Counted from the first letter of the stretch, positions 53,927 through 62,911 are shown. The stretch: 64,000 bases of DNA from an uncultured Microbacterium sp. (GCF_937927635.1 NZ_CALBRW010000042.1:1-64000), one strand, 5' to 3'. Numbers and translations: made by a program. The notes: generated by a model from the letters alone, not told the origin.

Positions 53927-54978
53927 GCGACTGGGCGGGCCTGGTGTGGCTGGTCGTGCTGCTGATGGGCAACGCGTTCTTCGTCGGCGGCGAGTTCGCC
54001 GTGATCTCTTCGCGCCGATCCCAGATCGAGCCGCTGGCCGAGCGCGGCTCCCGCGCGGCGAAGACGGCTCTGTACGCCATGGAGCACGCCACGCTCATGC
54101 TGGCGACCTCGCAGCTGGGCATCACGATCTGCTCGCTGCTGATCCTGAACGTCTCCGAACCTGCGATCCATCACCTTCTGGAGATCCCGATGCATGCGCT
54201 GGGCTGGGATCCCTCGCTCATCGGCGTGGTCGCGTTCGTGGTCACCCTGGCGCTGGTGTCGTTCCTGCACGTGGTGTTCGGCGAGATGGTGCCGAAGAAC
54301 CTCGCGTTCTCGGTGCCCGACCGGGCGGTGCTGATCCTCGCGCCCCCGCTGGTGTGGATCTCCCGGGTGTTCCGGCACGTGATCCGGCTGCTGAACGGCT
54401 CGGCGAACATCGTGCTGAGGATGTTCGGCGTGGAGCCGAAGAACGAGGCCGCCTCGACGTTCACGATCGAGGAGGTCGCGACCATCGTCGACCGCTCCCG
54501 CCGCGAGGGTGTGCTGGAGGACAGCTCCGGGGCGGTCGCCGCCGCGGTCGAATTCACGGACAAGAAGGCTCGCGATGTCGCCGTGCCTCTGGCCGACCTG
54601 ATCACTCTGCCCGAGACGGCCAGCCCCGCGGATGTGGAGCGCGCGGTCTCGCGCTACGGGTTCTCGCGGTACGTGATCGTCGACGACCAGCAGCAGGCGG
54701 TCGGCTACGTGCATCTGAAGGACGTGCTGCGCGCCGCGCTGGACTCCGACGAGAACCTGGACGCGCCGCTGCCGGCCAAGCGGATCCACCACATGATCCC
54801 CGTGCAGGAGGACACCGACCTCGAGGACGCCCTGGCGGCCATGCGCCGTGCGGGCCGTCACCTGGCGAAGGTGCGGGATGCCGCCGGGGAGACCACCGCG
54901 GTGCTGTTCCTGGAGGACATCCTCGAGGAGCTCGTCGGCGAGGTGCAGGATGCCACGCGCCGCGGTTATGGCCGCTGA
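53923..54978 (+). CDS. CNNM/CorC-type membrane protein with CBS pair (second)
   Basis: The 351-aa paralogue has the DUF21 membrane domain (residues 1-165) and a CBS pair (about 200-330) but stops before the CorC/HlyC transporter-associated domain, so it is shorter than its neighbour. A heteromeric complex of the two products is a reasonable inference from the 4-bp overlap. Its stop codon lies inside a 22-bp tandem repeat. Confidence 0.9.
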   Translation: MSDWAGLVWLVVLLMGNAFFVGGEFAVISSRRSQIEPLAERGSRAAKTALYAMEHATLMLATSQLGITICSLLILNVSEPAIHHLLEIPMHALGWDPSLIGVVAFVVTLALVSFLHVVFGEMVPKNLAFSVPDRAVLILAPPLVWISRVFRHVIRLLNGSANIVLRMFGVEPKNEAASTFTIEEVATIVDRSRREGVLEDSSGAVAAAVEFTDKKARDVAVPLADLITLPETASPADVERAVSRYGFSRYVIVDDQQQAVGYVHLKDVLRAALDSDENLDAPLPAKRIHHMIPVQEDTDLEDALAAMRRAGRHLAKVRDAAGETTAVLFLEDILEELVGEVQDATRRGYGR

Positions 54979-55026
54979 CGTGATCCGTCACGGCCGCTGA
55001 CGCGATCCGTTACGGCCGCTGACGCG
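54970..55026. repeat. 22-bp tandem repeat, about 2.6 copies
   Basis: Units at 54970-54991 and 54992-55013 share GGCCGCTGACGYGATCCGTY-AC, with a partial third to 55026. The array spans the end of the second CNNM gene and stops exactly at the convergent OYE stop codon (55027). Confidence 0.85.
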
Positions 55027-56097
55027 TCAGTCGCGCCAGTGCGCGCGCTGGTACTGCGGCGGCCAGGGCACCTCGGCGCCCAGCTCGTGCGCGGCCCGCA
55101 GGCCGAAGTGCGGGTCGCGCAGCCACTCGCGGCCCGCGAACACGGCATCCGCTGCTCCCGAGGAGAGCACCTCCTCGGCCTGTGCTCCGGACGAGATCAG
55201 ACCGACGGCCGCCGTCGGCACCCGACCGGAGGAGCGGACGGTCGCCGCGAACGGCACCTGGAACCCCGGACGGTACTCGACCTTGACGCCTGCGAGGATG
55301 CCGCCGCTGGACACGTCGACGAGGTCGGCGCCGGCGTCCGCGGCCCATCGGCCCACCTGCGCGGCCTCCTCAGGCGTGAACCCGCCCTCGGCCCAGTCCG
55401 TGGCCGAGAGCCGCACGAACACGGGCAGATCCTCGCCTGCCACCTCGCGCACGACTCGCACCACGCGCAGCAGGAGGCGTGCGCGGTTCTGGAGCGACCC
55501 GCCGTACTCGTCGTCGCGGGCGTTGCTGAGCGGGGAGAGGAACTCGTGCAGCAGGTAGCCGTGGGCGCCGTGCACTTCGAGCACGTCGAATCCGGCATCC
55601 ACCGCCCGTCGTGCGGCGTCGGCGAACCCGGTCACGACGCGTTCGATCCCGCCGGTGTCCAGAGCCTCGGGTGCGGCATAGCCCTCGAAGGCGATCGCGG
55701 ACGGCGCGACCGTCGGCCAGCCGCCCTCGGCGACGGGCACCGTGCCGCGCTGCGCGGCCCACGGCCACCAGGTGGATGCCATCCGTCCGGCGTGCGCGAG
55801 CTGGATGCCGATCATGCCGCCGCGCTCGTGCACGTCGGAGACGATCTCGGCCCACACGTCGCGCTGCTCGTCGGACCAGATCCCGGTGTCGCGAGGAGAG
55901 ATGCGCCCCTCCGGGACGACGCCGGTGGCCTCGGCCATGATCAGGCCGGCGCCACCGGAGGCGAACTGCGCCAGGTGCGTGCGATGCCAGCGCTGCGGCA
56001 CGCCGTCCACCACGCTGTACATGCACATCGGCGACACCCACAGCCTGTTGCGGAACGTGCGGGAGCGGAAGGACAGCGGTGAGAAGAGCAGGGTCAC
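55027..56097 (-). CDS. NADH:flavin oxidoreductase, Old Yellow Enzyme family (YqjM-like)
   Basis: The 356-aa FMN TIM-barrel ene-reductase shows the YqjM-class signature SPMCMYS near the N-terminus (flavin-tuning Cys and Tyr), the substrate-binding His pair in EVHGAHGYLLHEFLSPLSN and the late FAGREWLRDPHF segment. It reduces activated C=C bonds with NAD(P)H; the physiological substrate is unknown. It converges on the CNNM operon and is divergent from nnrD. Confidence 0.92.
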   Translation of the reverse strand: MTLLFSPLSFRSRTFRNRLWVSPMCMYSVVDGVPQRWHRTHLAQFASGGAGLIMAEATGVVPEGRISPRDTGIWSDEQRDVWAEIVSDVHERGGMIGIQLAHAGRMASTWWPWAAQRGTVPVAEGGWPTVAPSAIAFEGYAAPEALDTGGIERVVTGFADAARRAVDAGFDVLEVHGAHGYLLHEFLSPLSNARDDEYGGSLQNRARLLLRVVRVVREVAGEDLPVFVRLSATDWAEGGFTPEEAAQVGRWAADAGADLVDVSSGGILAGVKVEYRPGFQVPFAATVRSSGRVPTAAVGLISSGAQAEEVLSSGAADAVFAGREWLRDPHFGLRAAHELGAEVPWPPQYQRAHWRD

Positions 56098-56136
56098 ATC
56101 TCGACGCTACCGGCTGGCGGCGGGGCATCGGCGCGC

Positions 56137-56142
56137 TAGCGT
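56137..56142 (+). promoter_or_regulatory. -10 element of nnrD (leaderless)
   Basis: TAGCGT ends 6 nt before the ATG at 56149. Confidence 0.55.
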
Positions 56143-56148
56143 TGAGTC

Positions 56149-56985
56149 ATGACGCGCGAGTGGACGAGGGCCGACACCGTCGGCTTCCTGCGCATCCCCA
56201 CCGCGGATGACGACAAGTACTCCCGCGGAGTCGTCGCGCTGCGCACGGGCTCGGCCGCATACCCCGGCGCCGCGGTGCTGGGCGTCGAGGCCGCCTGGCG
56301 CACCGGTGCGGGGTACGTGCGGTATCTGGGCGGCGCGCCGGACGCCGTCCTGGCCCGGCGTCCGGAGACTGTCGCCGGGCAGGATCTCGGCCGCACCCGC
56401 GTGGGCGCGTGGGTGATCGGCTCGGGCACGGATGCCGCGCATCGCGGCGACCACGAGGAGGCCGTGCTGCGCCGCATCCTGGCAGGTACGGATCCGGTGG
56501 TGGTGGATGCCGGGGCGCTCGACCTCGCACAGGGTGCCGCGGCTCCCCGTGTGCTGACCCCGCATGCCGGCGAACTCGCGGCGCTGCGTGCGCGGCTCGG
56601 GCTCGAGCCCAGGAGCGACCTCGACGGTGACGACCGCCGCCTCGCCGAGGCCGAGGAGACCGCCTCGGCCCTGGGTGCGGTCGTCCTGAGCAAGGGCGCG
56701 CGCACCGTCATCGCCGCCCCGGGCGCGGAGACCATCGTCGTCGGCGACGGCCCGGTCTGGCTGTCCACGGCGGGCACGGGCGACGTGCTGGCAGGCATCC
56801 TCGGCGCGCTGATCGCGGCGAACCCCGCGCGGCCTCTCGCCGACACGGCGGCCGCGGCCGCATGGCTGCATGGCGCGGCCGCCGCACGGGCATCCGGTGC
56901 CGAGCACGGCGCCGTCGGGCATCCGATCGTCGCGATGGACGTGGCCGAGGCGCTGCCCGCCACCATCGCGGAGCTGATCGCGTGA
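56149..56985 (+). CDS. nnrD: ADP-dependent NAD(P)H-hydrate dehydratase
   Basis: The 278-aa ribokinase-like enzyme repairs hydrated NAD(P)H using ADP. It has the GSAAYPGAAVLGVEAAWRTGAGYV region, VLTPHAGELAAL and the anion-hole/nucleotide motif STAGTGDVLAGILGAL near residue 205. It is the stand-alone dehydratase without the NnrE epimerase domain that is fused in many bacteria. The GT87 gene follows after 16 bp. Confidence 0.92.
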   Translation: MTREWTRADTVGFLRIPTADDDKYSRGVVALRTGSAAYPGAAVLGVEAAWRTGAGYVRYLGGAPDAVLARRPETVAGQDLGRTRVGAWVIGSGTDAAHRGDHEEAVLRRILAGTDPVVVDAGALDLAQGAAAPRVLTPHAGELAALRARLGLEPRSDLDGDDRRLAEAEETASALGAVVLSKGARTVIAAPGAETIVVGDGPVWLSTAGTGDVLAGILGALIAANPARPLADTAAAAAWLHGAAAARASGAEHGAVGHPIVAMDVAEALPATIAELIA

Positions 56986-57001
56986 CGGCGGCGACTGCGC
57001 G

Positions 57002-58234
57002 ATGAGGGCGCGGCGCAGGCGCTCCGCCGTGCTGTGGGGGGTATTCCTCGCCGCGCACGTGCTGGTGGCGTGGCTGGGCTGGGTGCTGCCCAGCCAGCCG
57101 ATGGGCGACGTCGTGCTGGTGTACCAGCCGTGGTCGACGGCGGCGCTCGGTGGCCACGACATCGTCGGGATCACCGAGGACTGGGTGTATCCGCAGCTCG
57201 CCCTCGCACCGATGCTCCTCGCACAGCTGCTGGCCGTGCCGTTCGTCGTCGCATTCGGCAAGCTGGGCGCCTATCTGATCGGCTGGGCGCTGCTGGTGAC
57301 CCTGTGCGACGCGCTGGGCTTCGCAGCGCTCGTGCGGCGCGGCGGCACGCGCCGCCGCCGTGTCGCCGGCTGGTTCTGGATCGCCGCCCTCGTGCTGCTG
57401 GGGCCGATCGCCATGTACCGGATCGACGCGATCACGGTGCCGCTGGCGGTGGCGGGCGGCCTGTGGCTGGCGCAGCATCCTCGCACCGGCACCGTGCTGC
57501 TGACCATCGGCGCCTGGGTGAAGATCTGGCCCGGGGCCCTGGTGCTGGCGGCCGTCGCCGCCGGCAGACGCGCCTGGCGGGTGCTGGCGACCGCGGCATC
57601 CGTCTCGATCGCCATCGTCGTGCTGCTTCTGCTGCTGGGCGCGGGACAGCACGTGTTCGGCTTCCTGACCGCGCAGGCCGGCCGCGGTCTGCAGATCGAG
57701 GCCGTCGCCGCCACGCCGTTCCTGTGGCAGGCGCTGTCCGGTGCGGCGCGGATCGAGTACAGCTACGACATCCTCACGTTCCAGATCGCCGCGCCGGGAG
57801 CGGATGCCGTCTCCTCGGCGCTCACGGCGGTGATGATCGTCGTGGTCGCGGGCATCCTGCTGCTGGGCGTGCTCCGTGCGCGAGCGGGCGCGGCCTGGCA
57901 GCGGCTGCTGCCGCCGCTGGCGCTGGCGCTGGTGACCGGGCTGATGGCGACCAACAAGGTCGGCTCCCCGCAGTTCCACACCTGGCTGATCGCGCCGGTG
58001 GTCCTGTGGTTCGTGTTCGACCGGGCACGCGCCCAGACCGCCGCCGTGCTGGTGCTCGTGCTGTGCGCCCTGACGTTCACGATCTACCCGCTCACCTACG
58101 ACGGCCTGCTGCGCGCCGAGGCGCTGCCCATCCTGCTGCTGAGCGTGCGCAACCTGCTGCTCGTCGTCCTGCTGATCCATGCCGTGCGCGGCATCCTGCG
58201 CGCACCGGTCACGCCCGTGGCCGCAACCCCCTGA
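57002..58234 (+). CDS. GT87-family membrane glycosyltransferase
   Basis: The 410-aa protein has about ten hydrophobic helices. An acidic residue after the first helix (GDVVLVYQPW) and GAWVKIWPGALVLAA match GT87 polyprenyl-phosphomannose-dependent mannosyltransferases, which act on the outer face of the membrane in actinobacterial glycolipid synthesis. The specific acceptor cannot be told. Confidence 0.8.
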   Translation: MRARRRRSAVLWGVFLAAHVLVAWLGWVLPSQPMGDVVLVYQPWSTAALGGHDIVGITEDWVYPQLALAPMLLAQLLAVPFVVAFGKLGAYLIGWALLVTLCDALGFAALVRRGGTRRRRVAGWFWIAALVLLGPIAMYRIDAITVPLAVAGGLWLAQHPRTGTVLLTIGAWVKIWPGALVLAAVAAGRRAWRVLATAASVSIAIVVLLLLLGAGQHVFGFLTAQAGRGLQIEAVAATPFLWQALSGAARIEYSYDILTFQIAAPGADAVSSALTAVMIVVVAGILLLGVLRARAGAAWQRLLPPLALALVTGLMATNKVGSPQFHTWLIAPVVLWFVFDRARAQTAAVLVLVLCALTFTIYPLTYDGLLRAEALPILLLSVRNLLLVVLLIHAVRGILRAPVTPVAATP

Positions 58235-58268
58235 GCCATCGTCACCGAACACCACCGGAGGAAGAATC

Positions 58269-58580
58269 ATGCTCGTCGCCTTCTCAGTCGCCCCGTCCGG
58301 CAACGGCCGTTCCGGGGACTCCGTGCACGACGCGGTCGCCGCCGCCGTGCGCGTGGTCCGGGAATCCGGTCTCCCGCACCGCACCACCAGCATGTTCACC
58401 GAGGTCGAGGGCCCCGACTGGGACACCGTGATGGACGTCGTCAAGCGCGCCACCGAGGCCGTCATGCCGTTCGGGTCACGAGTGTCGCTGGTGCTCAAGG
58501 CCGACATCCGTCCGGGCTACAGCGGCGAGCTGGATGCCAAGATCGAGCGGCTGGAGCAGGCCATCGAGGAGCTCGACTGA
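58269..58580 (+). CDS. thiamine-binding protein (MTH1187/YkoF superfamily)
   Basis: The 103-aa ferredoxin-like protein (LVAFSVAPSGN, then TTSMFTEVEGPDWDTVMDVV) matches the MTH1187 family, members of which bind thiamine or hydroxymethylpyrimidine. The ATG at 58269 follows GGAGGAAGA. It is immediately followed by the NUDIX gene (2-bp gap). No thiamine riboswitch is visible upstream. Confidence 0.85.
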   Translation: MLVAFSVAPSGNGRSGDSVHDAVAAAVRVVRESGLPHRTTSMFTEVEGPDWDTVMDVVKRATEAVMPFGSRVSLVLKADIRPGYSGELDAKIERLEQAIEELD

Positions 58581-58582
58581 GC

Positions 58583-59233
58583 ATGCCCGACGAGCAGCCC
58601 ATGCGGGTCGCCGGCACCGCCGTCGTCCTGCGGGACGGCGCCGCAGGTCTCGAGACGCTCATGCTGCGCCGCCCCGACCGTGGCTCGTTCGCGGGCGCCT
58701 GGGTGTTCCCCGGCGGTCGCGTCGATCCCGGCGACGAGACGGATGCCGAGACCGAGACGGATGCCGCTCGCAGGGCGGCGGCGCGCGAGACCCTCGAGGA
58801 GGCCGGCATCGGCATCCGAGATCTGACCCTGCTCTCGTGCTGGACACCTCCGGTGGAGCAGCCGGTGAAGTACCGCACCTGGTTCTTCCTCGCGCGCTTC
58901 GCGGAGGGTGACGTGCACGCGAACCCCGGCGAGATCGAGGAGGCGGTCTGGCTCACGCCGGCGCAGGCGTTCGCGAAGCACGTGGCGGGGGAGCTGACGC
59001 TGTTCCCGCCGACCTGGATGACGCTGCGCTTCCTGCTGCCCCATGCCACCGTCGACGAGTCACTCGCCGCCGCGGGCGACCTCGAACTGTTCGCCACCCG
59101 GATGGGATCCGACGAGCGGGGACGCTTCGTGATGTGGGAGGGCGACGAGCACTACCCCGACCGGCCGGGCACTCCCGGAGCGCGGCATCGCCTGCTGATG
59201 GGCGCGCTGCCCTGGGAGTATCGGCGCCGGTAG
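58583..59233 (+). CDS. NUDIX hydrolase (NUDT19-like)
   Basis: The 216-aa hydrolase has a Nudix box split by an acidic insertion: GGRVDPGDE, then about twelve residues, then AARETLEEAGI, keeping the metal-binding REx2EE core. Such insertions occur in NUDT19-type proteins, which cleave CoA or nucleotide diphosphates. Substrate is not assigned. Its TAG stop forms the first half of the -10 element for the next gene. Confidence 0.9.
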   Translation: MPDEQPMRVAGTAVVLRDGAAGLETLMLRRPDRGSFAGAWVFPGGRVDPGDETDAETETDAARRAAARETLEEAGIGIRDLTLLSCWTPPVEQPVKYRTWFFLARFAEGDVHANPGEIEEAVWLTPAQAFAKHVAGELTLFPPTWMTLRFLLPHATVDESLAAAGDLELFATRMGSDERGRFVMWEGDEHYPDRPGTPGARHRLLMGALPWEYRRR

Positions 59234-59236
59234 CAT
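59231..59236 (+). promoter_or_regulatory. -10 element of the MFS gene (leaderless)
   Basis: TAGCAT ends 6 nt before the GTG at 59243 and begins within the NUDIX stop codon. Confidence 0.55.
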
Positions 59237-59242
59237 TGACGG

Positions 59243-60466
59243 GTGACTCCCTCGAATCTCTCGAGGGGTGCGGCGATGAGGGCGCTCCTCTCCCTCGCCA
59301 TCGGCAGCTTCGGCATCGGCATGACCGAATTCGTGATGATGGGCCTGCTCCCCGACATCGCCCAGGATCTGCTGCCCGCTCTGTGGGCGCACAGCCCCGA
59401 GCAGGCCATCGGCCAGAGCGGCGTGCTCGTGTCGATGTACGCGCTGGGCGTGGTCATCGGGGCGCCGACCATCGCCGCGGCCGTGGCGCGCTATCCCCGT
59501 CACCGGGTGATGCTGTGCCTCGCCGTCGCACTGGCCGTCTTCAACGCGCTGATCGTGGTGCTGCCCGGCTTCGGCCTGGTCGGCATGGCGCGCCTGCTGG
59601 CGGGGCTCCCGCATGGCGCCTACTTCGGCATCGGCGCGCTGGTGGCCGCCGACGTGCTGGGCCCGGGACGGCGCGCGCAGGGCGTCGCGTTCATCCTCAC
59701 CGGACTCACCATCGCCAACGTCGTCGGCGTGCCCATCGGCACGTACCTGGGCCAGCAGTGGGGCTGGCGCGTCGCGTTCCTGGTCGTCACCCTCGTCTTC
59801 GCGCTCGCCGCCGCCTGCATCGCCCTGTTCGTGCCCGCCCACGAGGGAGACCCCGGGCGCACGCTGCGCTCGGAGCTGGGCGTGTTCCGCTCCTCGCAGA
59901 TCTGGCTCACCCTGGGCATCGGCGCCATCGGCTTCGGCGGATTCTTCGCCGTGTACAGCTACATCGCCCCGCTCGTGACCGAGATCGCCGACGCCCCGCA
60001 GTGGGCGGTGCCGATCACCCTCGTGCTGGTGGGCGTGGGCATGACCGTCGGCAACATCGCCGGCGGCTACTTCGCCGACCGTGATCTGCGCGCGACCCTT
60101 CACCTCGGGCTGGCGGGGCTCGCGGCCGCTCTCGTGCTGCTGGCGCTGCTGGCATGGTCCTTCGCGGTGCTGGTGATCCTCGCCATGCTCATCGGCGCGC
60201 TCTCCGCGATGATCAGCCCCGCCATCCAGACCCGGCTGATGGATGTCGCGGGCGACAACCAGTCCATCGCCGCCGCGCTGAACCACTCCGCGCTGAACAT
60301 CGGCAACAGCCTGGGCGCGTTCCTCGGGGGCGTGGCGATCACGCTCGGGTTCGGGTTCGTCGCGCCGGAGTGGGTGGGCGCGGTCCTCGCACTGCTGGGC
60401 CTCGGCATCACCGCGATCTCGTACGGCGTCGAGAAGCGCACGCTGCGGGCATCCTTCGCGATCTGA
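59243..60466 (+). CDS. MFS transporter, DHA1 family (AraJ/YdhP-like)
   Basis: The 407-aa protein has twelve predicted helices with FGIGMTEFVMMGLLPDIA in helix 1 and AARYPRHRVML-type loop 2-3 motif, typical of sugar-efflux/AraJ relatives of the DHA1 drug exporters. Substrate is unknown. A GTG start fits the leaderless promoter; an ATG at 59276 would remove 11 residues. The stop codon lies in an 18-bp tandem duplication. Confidence 0.88.
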   Translation: MTPSNLSRGAAMRALLSLAIGSFGIGMTEFVMMGLLPDIAQDLLPALWAHSPEQAIGQSGVLVSMYALGVVIGAPTIAAAVARYPRHRVMLCLAVALAVFNALIVVLPGFGLVGMARLLAGLPHGAYFGIGALVAADVLGPGRRAQGVAFILTGLTIANVVGVPIGTYLGQQWGWRVAFLVVTLVFALAAACIALFVPAHEGDPGRTLRSELGVFRSSQIWLTLGIGAIGFGGFFAVYSYIAPLVTEIADAPQWAVPITLVLVGVGMTVGNIAGGYFADRDLRATLHLGLAGLAAALVLLALLAWSFAVLVILAMLIGALSAMISPAIQTRLMDVAGDNQSIAAALNHSALNIGNSLGAFLGGVAITLGFGFVAPEWVGAVLALLGLGITAISYGVEKRTLRASFAI

Positions 60467-60485
60467 CGCATCCTTCGCGATCTGA
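60449..60485. repeat. tandem duplication of 18 bp at the MFS stop codon
   Basis: GCATCCTTCGCGATCTGA occurs at 60449-60466 and again at 60468-60485, one base apart; the first copy supplies the stop codon of the MFS gene. Confidence 0.9.
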
Positions 60486-60499
60486 GATCGCTCGGCGGC

Positions 60500-61705
60500 T
60501 CAGGCGTCGAGCAGTCGCCGCAGGTGCATTCCGACCTCGTCGGTCTCGATGAGGAAGCCGTCATGACCGAAATCGCTGGCGAGCACGACGGCCTCGTCGT
60601 CGATGAGATTCGGGATGCTGCGCGCGATGCGCTGCTGGCCGTCGACGGGGAACAGCCGGTCGGTGTCGATGCCGATCACCAGGCTCTTCGCCGTGACGGT
60701 GTGCAGCGCCTCTTCGACGCCGCCGCGGTCGCGGCCGATGTCGTGCGAATTCATCGCTTCCACGACGGTGATGTAGCTGTTGGCATCGAAGCGACGGGTG
60801 AACTTGTTGCCATGGAAGTCCAGGTACGACTGCACGGCGAAGCGACCACCGCGGCCCAGCGGCGAGACGCCGGACTGCCAGGAGCGCTGGAAGCGCTGGT
60901 TGAGCTCGATGGGGCTGCGGTAGTTCAGCAGCGCCATCCGCCGTGCGAGCGCGAGGCCGCGATGGGGACCCTCGCCGAGGGCGGCGTCGTAGTACTCGCC
61001 GCCGGCGAAGTGCGGGTCCATGCGCACGGTCTCCAACTGCACGAAGTTCAGCGCCAGCTGATCGGCCGTGGTCACCGGGGGAGAGGACAGCACAGCCAGC
61101 CGCTGCACGCGCTCCGGCTGCATGATCGCCCATTCCAGCGCGTGCATGCCGCCCATCGAGCCGCCGATCACGGCCGCCCACCGATCGATGCCGAGTTCAT
61201 CCGCCAGCCGGATCTGCGCGGCGACCTGATCGCGGATGGTGAGGTACGGGAAGCGGGAGGCCCATTCCCGGCCGTCCGGGGCGATGCTGGCGGGGCCGGT
61301 GGATCCCTGGCATCCGCCGAGCATGTTCGGCGCGATCACGAACCATCGGTCGGTGTCGATGGCGGCGCCGGGTCCGACGATGTCGTTCCACCAGCCGGCC
61401 GTGGGATGCCCGGCTCCGGCCTCGCCGCGCACGTGGCTGTCGCCGGTGAGCGCGTGCAGGATGAGCACGGCGTTGTCGCGGGCCTCGTTGAGCTCGCCCC
61501 ACGACTCCCAGGCGAGGCGGGTGACGGGCAGCCGGGCACCGTTCTCGGTGCGGAAGTCTCCCAGGAACGTGAACCGGCGGTGACCCGCGTGATCGCCGTC
61601 GCGCCAGGCGCCGGTGGCCGGCGGACGTGCGCGCAGCAGACGCTCATCGGCCTCGGTCACGGGCGCCGACGGCACCGTGTCCTCTGAGGTCGTCTGCCAG
61701 TCCAT
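60500..61705 (-). CDS. metX: homoserine O-acetyltransferase MetX
   Basis: The 401-aa alpha/beta hydrolase activates homoserine for methionine synthesis. It shows NMLGGCQGSTGP, the nucleophile elbow GGSMGGMHALEWA and the catalytic His in SDFGHDGFL near the C-terminus. MetY uses its product. In mycobacteria and corynebacteria metY and metX are neighbours; here the repeat-bracketed cassette at 61776-63045 lies between metY and metX, so metX probably needs its own promoter in 61706-61775. Confidence 0.95.
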   Translation of the reverse strand: MDWQTTSEDTVPSAPVTEADERLLRARPPATGAWRDGDHAGHRRFTFLGDFRTENGARLPVTRLAWESWGELNEARDNAVLILHALTGDSHVRGEAGAGHPTAGWWNDIVGPGAAIDTDRWFVIAPNMLGGCQGSTGPASIAPDGREWASRFPYLTIRDQVAAQIRLADELGIDRWAAVIGGSMGGMHALEWAIMQPERVQRLAVLSSPPVTTADQLALNFVQLETVRMDPHFAGGEYYDAALGEGPHRGLALARRMALLNYRSPIELNQRFQRSWQSGVSPLGRGGRFAVQSYLDFHGNKFTRRFDANSYITVVEAMNSHDIGRDRGGVEEALHTVTAKSLVIGIDTDRLFPVDGQQRIARSIPNLIDDEAVVLASDFGHDGFLIETDEVGMHLRRLLDA

Positions 61706-61775
61706 GGACCCATTCTCCCGGGTGCGGGCCCGTGGGGAGGGCAGGTTACGACTGCGGTTCGGTTCCGACGCTCTC

Positions 61776-61857
61776 GTCGAAACCCCTCATGACTGTCGAA
61801 ACCCCTCGTGATCGACGCGATTCACGAGGGGTCTCGGCGCTGCTGAGGGGTCTCGAC
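61776..61857 (-). repeat. family-2 palindromic repeat, copy E (left end of cassette 2)
   Basis: This 82-bp double palindrome is the complement of copy F with 8 mismatches and no gaps. The asymmetric centre shows that E and F point in opposite directions, making 82-bp terminal inverted repeats around the gene at 61865. It ends 7 bp before that gene's stop codon. Confidence 0.92.
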
Positions 61858-61864
61858 TCTGCAG

Positions 61865-62848
61865 TCAGCCAGGTGGGCGGATGCCGAAGGACTGAAGTCT
61901 GCGAGCGAAGACGTCCAAGTCTCTGATGTGCTCGGAGCCCCACCGGATCGGTCGCCAGCCGGTGACGCCGCGGATCACATCCTCCCGGCGCTTCTCGTCC
62001 ATCAGGACCTGCTCCGTCGTGCGGCCGGCGCGCATGGAGTCCCGCGTGTACTTGCCCTTGCCGTCGAATTCCCCGAACACGCGAGAACGGGGGAACCCGA
62101 AGTCCAGCCAGTAGTCCTCCTGCGCCGGGCCGACGACATGTACTTGAAGATCGAAGCCACGGTACCCGAGCCGATCGAGCTGCAGGCGACTCACACTCTC
62201 CCCAGGCAGTTGCGCGCGACCATCGGCGAATTCGATCAGCCGCCTGGCCCGAAGGATCCCGCGGGTGCTCAGACGGTTCGCACGCCCGCCGAGCCGCTCG
62301 CGCCACTGTGCGACGCGCCCGGCATCCTGCGAGTGCCCGACGACAGCCTCGCGCCGCAGCGCGGCATCCGCGACGGACACGCCGACCTCTTCTCGATAGC
62401 GGCGGGTCATGTCGAGCACGGTGCGGTCCCGTGAAGTGCATCGGATGCCGTCGATCTCGACGATGTCCTCCGCTGGGAGCTCGACGTCGTGCCAGCGGAT
62501 GCCGGTCCGGCGCCGGCTGTGCCGTTGACCGTGGATCACGGCATGGATCGACCGGGGAGCGAGGTCGTACAGGGGGAGACCGTGCAGGACGGCGGCTGAT
62601 GGCCCCCACATCACCTGTTGTCGGCCGTCGCTGTTGAGCTGGAACGCGATCACCTGCAGAAGGTGACGACCCTCGTTCCACAGGTCGTCCCATTGCTCCG
62701 CGCCGACATAGCGGCCCCGGCGAACGCGGATCAGCTTCTCCGCGGATACCTGATGAGCGAGGTCGCGCTCGGTCAGCCCGTTCCGGATCAGATCCTCGCG
62801 TGTGCGCAGCAATGAGCGCGCGGTTGCACAGTCGAGTTCCTCGTCCAT
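61865..62848 (-). CDS. wHTH (AbiEi-like) + PD-(D/E)XK/VSR-like nuclease-domain protein, cassette 2
   Basis: The 327-aa paralogue of 51344-52318 shares its order: winged-helix-like N-terminus (GLTERDLAHQVSAEKLIRVR), a middle region with WGPSAAVLHGLPL and CTSRDRTVLDMTRR, and a nuclease-like C-terminus with Glu217 (PGESVSRLQLDRLGY), Asp249 (YWLDFGF) and Glu260-Phe-Asp262-Gly with Lys266 (GEFDGKGKY). Both end with a conserved charged helix (TTEQVLMDEKRREDVIR here). Putative catalytic residues are intact, so it is probably active. It stands alone between inverted family-2 repeats, between metY and metX. No toxin partner is adjacent. Confidence 0.82.
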   Translation of the reverse strand: MDEELDCATARSLLRTREDLIRNGLTERDLAHQVSAEKLIRVRRGRYVGAEQWDDLWNEGRHLLQVIAFQLNSDGRQQVMWGPSAAVLHGLPLYDLAPRSIHAVIHGQRHSRRRTGIRWHDVELPAEDIVEIDGIRCTSRDRTVLDMTRRYREEVGVSVADAALRREAVVGHSQDAGRVAQWRERLGGRANRLSTRGILRARRLIEFADGRAQLPGESVSRLQLDRLGYRGFDLQVHVVGPAQEDYWLDFGFPRSRVFGEFDGKGKYTRDSMRAGRTTEQVLMDEKRREDVIRGVTGWRPIRWGSEHIRDLDVFARRLQSFGIRPPG

Positions 62849-62911
62849 GCCGACAGCCTGCCGCTTCTCAGAGCACCCGACTCGACGATCAGCCCCGATG
62901 TGAACAACTCA

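Noticed and set aside
61706..61775. Possible SAM-type riboswitch before metX
   Set aside because: The 70-bp region lacks a recognisable riboswitch core, and the adjacent hairpins are explained by repeat copy E.
61865..62848. Interpretation of the cassette genes as IS transposases
   Set aside because: No DDE, HUH or tyrosine/serine recombinase motif is visible; the conserved residues fit a PD-(D/E)XK / VSR-like fold. No target-site duplication was found.
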